This document shows positions 13,334 through 15,339 of a DNA stretch of 15,339 nt, piece by piece. The stretch spans positions 1-15,339 of the forward strand of contig CALBLG010000192.1 in the NCBI GenBank assembly GCA_937895975.1. The letters are read 5' to 3'. Under the pieces are notes generated by a model. That model saw only the letters and a list, made by a program, of their open reading frames with translations, was not told where the DNA came from and searched no databases. A program made the position numbers and the translations under genes. Each line of letters opens with the position of its first letter. The stretch's first letter is position 1. The DNA comes from an uncultured Slackia sp. GTDB taxonomy: Bacteria > Actinomycetota > Coriobacteriia > Coriobacteriales > Eggerthellaceae.

Positions 13334-13990
13334 CTACTTTCCTGCGTTGGGACAAATATCATGTAGGAAGCATTCTCCGCACTTCGGGCGTCGCGCCACG
13401 CAGAATTCGCGCCCGAAGTGCACCCATTGATGGTTGATGTACAGCCAATCTTGCTTGGGATACAGCTTCATCAACTTCTCTTCGACTTTCGGGGGCGTGT
13501 CATCGTTGCGCGTTGCGAAGCCCAATTGGTGCGCGATGCGGAATACGTGCGTGTCTACGGCGATGCCCTGCGGGTCGCGAAACGCCTGACACATTACCAC
13601 GTTGGCCGTTTTGCGCCCTACGCCAGGGAGTTTCTGCAAGTCTGTCATGTTTTGCGGCACCACGCCGCCGAATTCGGTGAGCAGTGTTCGCGCGCACGCC
13701 TTCAAATTCTTCGCCTTGCTGCGAAAGAATCCCAGCGGATGGATGATGGCCTCTATCTCCTCGATGCTTGCGCTCGCCATCGCCTCGGGCGTGCCGAAGC
13801 GCACGAATAACTCGGGCGTCACTTTGTTCACGGCGGCATCGGTGCATTGCGCCGAAAGGATTACCGCTACGGTAAGCGTGAACGGGTCGATGTGGTCAAG
13901 CGAGCACGCGCCCTCGCCATAATGCTCGAACATGCGACGCTCGACTTCGGCCGCGCGCTCGCGCTTTTGCGTTAGATTCTCGCGCGGCAT
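13334..13990 (-). CDS. nth: Endonuclease III (DNA glycosylase/AP lyase)
   Basis: The 218-residue protein is a full-length Nth, which removes oxidised pyrimidines and cuts at abasic sites in base excision repair. Visible: ILSAQCTDAAVN (44-55); the helix-hairpin-helix LPGVGRKTAN (121-130) with catalytic Lys127; catalytic Asp146 in AVDTHVFR; and the [4Fe-4S] ligands Cys197, 204, 207 and 213 with the classic C-x6-C-x2-C-x5-C spacing. The start at 13990 is chosen because it follows the upstream gene's stop by 2 nt, and AGGGGA in the end of that gene provides the Shine-Dalgarno sequence. The frame stays open further upstream but that part only mirrors the neighbouring gene. It is cotranscribed and probably translationally coupled with the DUF2130 gene. 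Confidence 0.97.
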   Translation of the reverse strand: MPRENLTQKRERAAEVERRMFEHYGEGACSLDHIDPFTLTVAVILSAQCTDAAVNKVTPELFVRFGTPEAMASASIEEIEAIIHPLGFFRSKAKNLKACARTLLTEFGGVVPQNMTDLQKLPGVGRKTANVVMCQAFRDPQGIAVDTHVFRIAHQLGFATRNDDTPPKVEEKLMKLYPKQDWLYINHQWVHFGREFCVARRPKCGECFLHDICPNAGK

Positions 13991-13992
13991 GG

Positions 13993-15339
13993 CTATTCCC
14001 CTGTATTTTCCGACTCGACCTCGTCTTTGCCTTCGAGCGCTTTCGCCTCGGCCAGTTCGGCGAACTTGGCTTGCATGGTGGGGTTCTTGCGCGTGAGCTT
14101 CTTGATGGTGAGGTCTTGCGCCTTGTCGTTTGCCAGGCGCAGGTTGCGCTCGCTGCCCAGAAGCGCGTCTTTCGTCTTTTGCAGATGGTCGATCGTCTTG
14201 TCGATTTCCTCGATCGCCGTTTGGAATCGGCGGCTCGCCAAATCGTAGTTTTTGGCGAATTTCGATTTGAAATCTTCCATCGACGCTTCGAAATTCGTGA
14301 TGTCGATATTCTGGTTGCGCACCTCTGCCAGCTGCGTTTTGTATTGCAGGGCCGAAAGCGCGGCGTTGCGCAGAATCGAGATAATGGGAATGAAGAACTG
14401 CGGGCGAATGACGTACATCTTGGGGTAGCGGTAGCCCATGTCCACAATGCCCTCGTTGTAGAGGTCGTTGTCGGGCTCGAGCATCGTGCACAGCACGGCG
14501 TATTCGCAGTTCTTCTTTTTGCGGTCGCTGTCGAGCTTCTTGAAGAAGTCTTCGTTTTTGTGTTTGGTCTTCGTTTCGTCGTTCTCGTTCTTCATCTCGA
14601 ACATGATGGAGACGATTTCCTCGCCAGTTTCGGGGTCGCATTCGCGGAACACGAAATCGCCCTTGGTGCCTTCCACCACGTCATTGTCTTTTTCGAAGTA
14701 GGCATGGGGAAAAGCGGTGGCGCGAATCTTGTTGAATTCGATTTCGCAATGCTGCTCGAGCGACTCGCCGACCATCTTCGTGGAAAGGCGCGCCTTCATT
14801 TCCTTCACGCGGGCGATTTCGTCGTCTTTGTATTTGATGAGCTCGTCTTTCTGCGCGAGCTCATGCGTCATTTGCTCGCGCAGGGCCGCTTGCGCCTGCG
14901 CCGCTTGGGCTCGCTCCAGTTCAACGGCCGCTTTCGCTTCGTCACGCTCGCGTTCGGCTGCGGCTTTGGCCTGCGAAACCGCCAGCTCTTTTTCGGCCGC
15001 GAACTGTTGGGTTTGTGATTCGAGCTGCTGCTTTTGCGCCGCGATGGTTTGCTGCAGCTTCGTCGATTCTTCAGCAGCCTGTTTTGACGATTCCGCCTGT
15101 TGCAGGGCGAGTTTTTGCGAGAACTCTTGCGATTGCGATTGAATTTGCTGTTTGAAAGCCGATTCCTGCGATGCAATCTGCGCTTCGAGCGCGGCGATCT
15201 TTGCATCGCGCGCGGCCGTTGCATTGATGAGCGATTTCTCGTGTTCCGCCTGCACGGCGCGCTCGTGCGATTCCTGGTCGGCGGACAGCTTGTCGACTTG
15301 CGATTGCAATTTCGCGATTTCCGCCTGCTTTTCGGCGAG
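13993..15339 (-). CDS. DUF2130 protein: coiled coil plus PD-(D/E)XK-like domain, N-terminus beyond the right edge
   Basis: 448 residues are visible, entering from the right edge with no start in the window. The first roughly 185 are a Gln/Ala/Glu/Lys-rich coiled coil. The C-terminal domain, from about visible residue 190 (VGESLEQHCEIEFNKIR), matches DUF2130. It carries GDFVF, then FEMKN 20 residues on (Asp at 14656-14658, Glu at 14596-14598, Lys at 14590-14592), KNEDFFKKLDSDR, CEYAVLCTMLEP, and YPKMYVIRPQFFIPIISILRNAA. D-x19-E-x-K followed by Lys/Asp-rich helices looks like a PD-(D/E)XK nuclease core; this is my reading, since the family has no assigned activity that I can cite. A second helical or coiled stretch and an acidic tail follow. 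The stop lies 2 nt before nth, suggesting a joint role in DNA repair. No signal peptide or membrane segment is visible. Confidence 0.85.
   Translation of the reverse strand, partial: LAEKQAEIAKLQSQVDKLSADQESHERAVQAEHEKSLINATAARDAKIAALEAQIASQESAFKQQIQSQSQEFSQKLALQQAESSKQAAEESTKLQQTIAAQKQQLESQTQQFAAEKELAVSQAKAAAERERDEAKAAVELERAQAAQAQAALREQMTHELAQKDELIKYKDDEIARVKEMKARLSTKMVGESLEQHCEIEFNKIRATAFPHAYFEKDNDVVEGTKGDFVFRECDPETGEEIVSIMFEMKNENDETKTKHKNEDFFKKLDSDRKKKNCEYAVLCTMLEPDNDLYNEGIVDMGYRYPKMYVIRPQFFIPIISILRNAALSALQYKTQLAEVRNQNIDITNFEASMEDFKSKFAKNYDLASRRFQTAIEEIDKTIDHLQKTKDALLGSERNLRLANDKAQDLTIKKLTRKNPTMQAKFAELAEAKALEGKDEVESENTGE

Noticed and set aside
13991..14641. An N-terminal extension of nth reading through the DUF2130 gene in another frame
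   Set aside because: The extra residues are an out-of-frame shadow, and Nth is complete at 218 residues from 13990.
1..15339. CRISPR arrays, tRNA or rRNA genes, insertion sequences, phage or toxin-antitoxin genes
   Set aside because: I looked for evenly spaced direct repeats, cloverleaf ends, transposase motifs and short paired genes and saw none.

Overview
This is a GC-rich (roughly 60%) bacterial chromosomal segment. Gene content and style suggest a gut-type actinobacterium of the Coriobacteriia, probably Eggerthellaceae: a substrate-level ATP module built on carbamoyl phosphate, an OFA-like MFS carrier, strong GGAG-type ribosome binding sites, and long palindromic sequences between genes. 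The lineage is inferred from overall character, not from a marker gene. The window is ordinary metabolic chromosome. No insertion sequence, phage gene, CRISPR array, tRNA or rRNA was found.

Layout. (1) 1-3305, plus strand: the 3' end of a carbamoyltransferase that looks like putrescine rather than ornithine carbamoyltransferase, then an NhaC-family antiporter, then carbamate kinase. Together they fit the later steps of agmatine (or arginine) fermentation: exchange substrate for product, make carbamoyl phosphate, and use it to make ATP. (2) 3408-4664: an OFA-like MFS transporter bounded by two terminators. (3) 4980-6110: azlC-azlD, a two-subunit branched-chain amino acid exporter behind a very good promoter that appears to give a nearly leaderless mRNA. 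(4) 6303-10989: carA-carB, the glutamine-dependent carbamoyl-phosphate synthetase for pyrimidine and arginine synthesis; CarA has an unusual N-terminal extension and an insertion. (5) 11254-12585: an NCS1 (CodB-like) nucleobase permease with its own promoter and a structured leader. (6) 12738-13277: a stand-alone CoaC-type flavoprotein decarboxylase. (7) 13334-15339, minus strand: nth (endonuclease III) directly behind the C-terminal part of a coiled-coil DUF2130 protein that carries a PD-(D/E)XK-like signature and runs off the right edge.

The spaces between genes are the most unusual part. Three long palindromes of about 120-135 nt (397-530, 2038-2158, 4741-4859) fill gaps around the transporter genes. 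Their arms are 14 to over 30 bp long and many mismatches are G-U compatible. They may be dispersed palindromic repeats or structured leader RNAs. A terminator-like hairpin also lies inside the translated 5' end of carA, and a 76-nt imperfect hairpin lies at the predicted 5' end of the permease mRNA.

Carbamoyl phosphate links much of the window: one enzyme releases it (carbamoyltransferase), one uses it to make ATP (carbamate kinase), and one makes it at ATP cost (CarAB). I did not find a clearly new multi-gene defence or mobile system. The best candidates for undescribed biology are the DUF2130-Nth pair, the NhaC-type antiporter in an agmatine-type cluster, and the palindromic elements.
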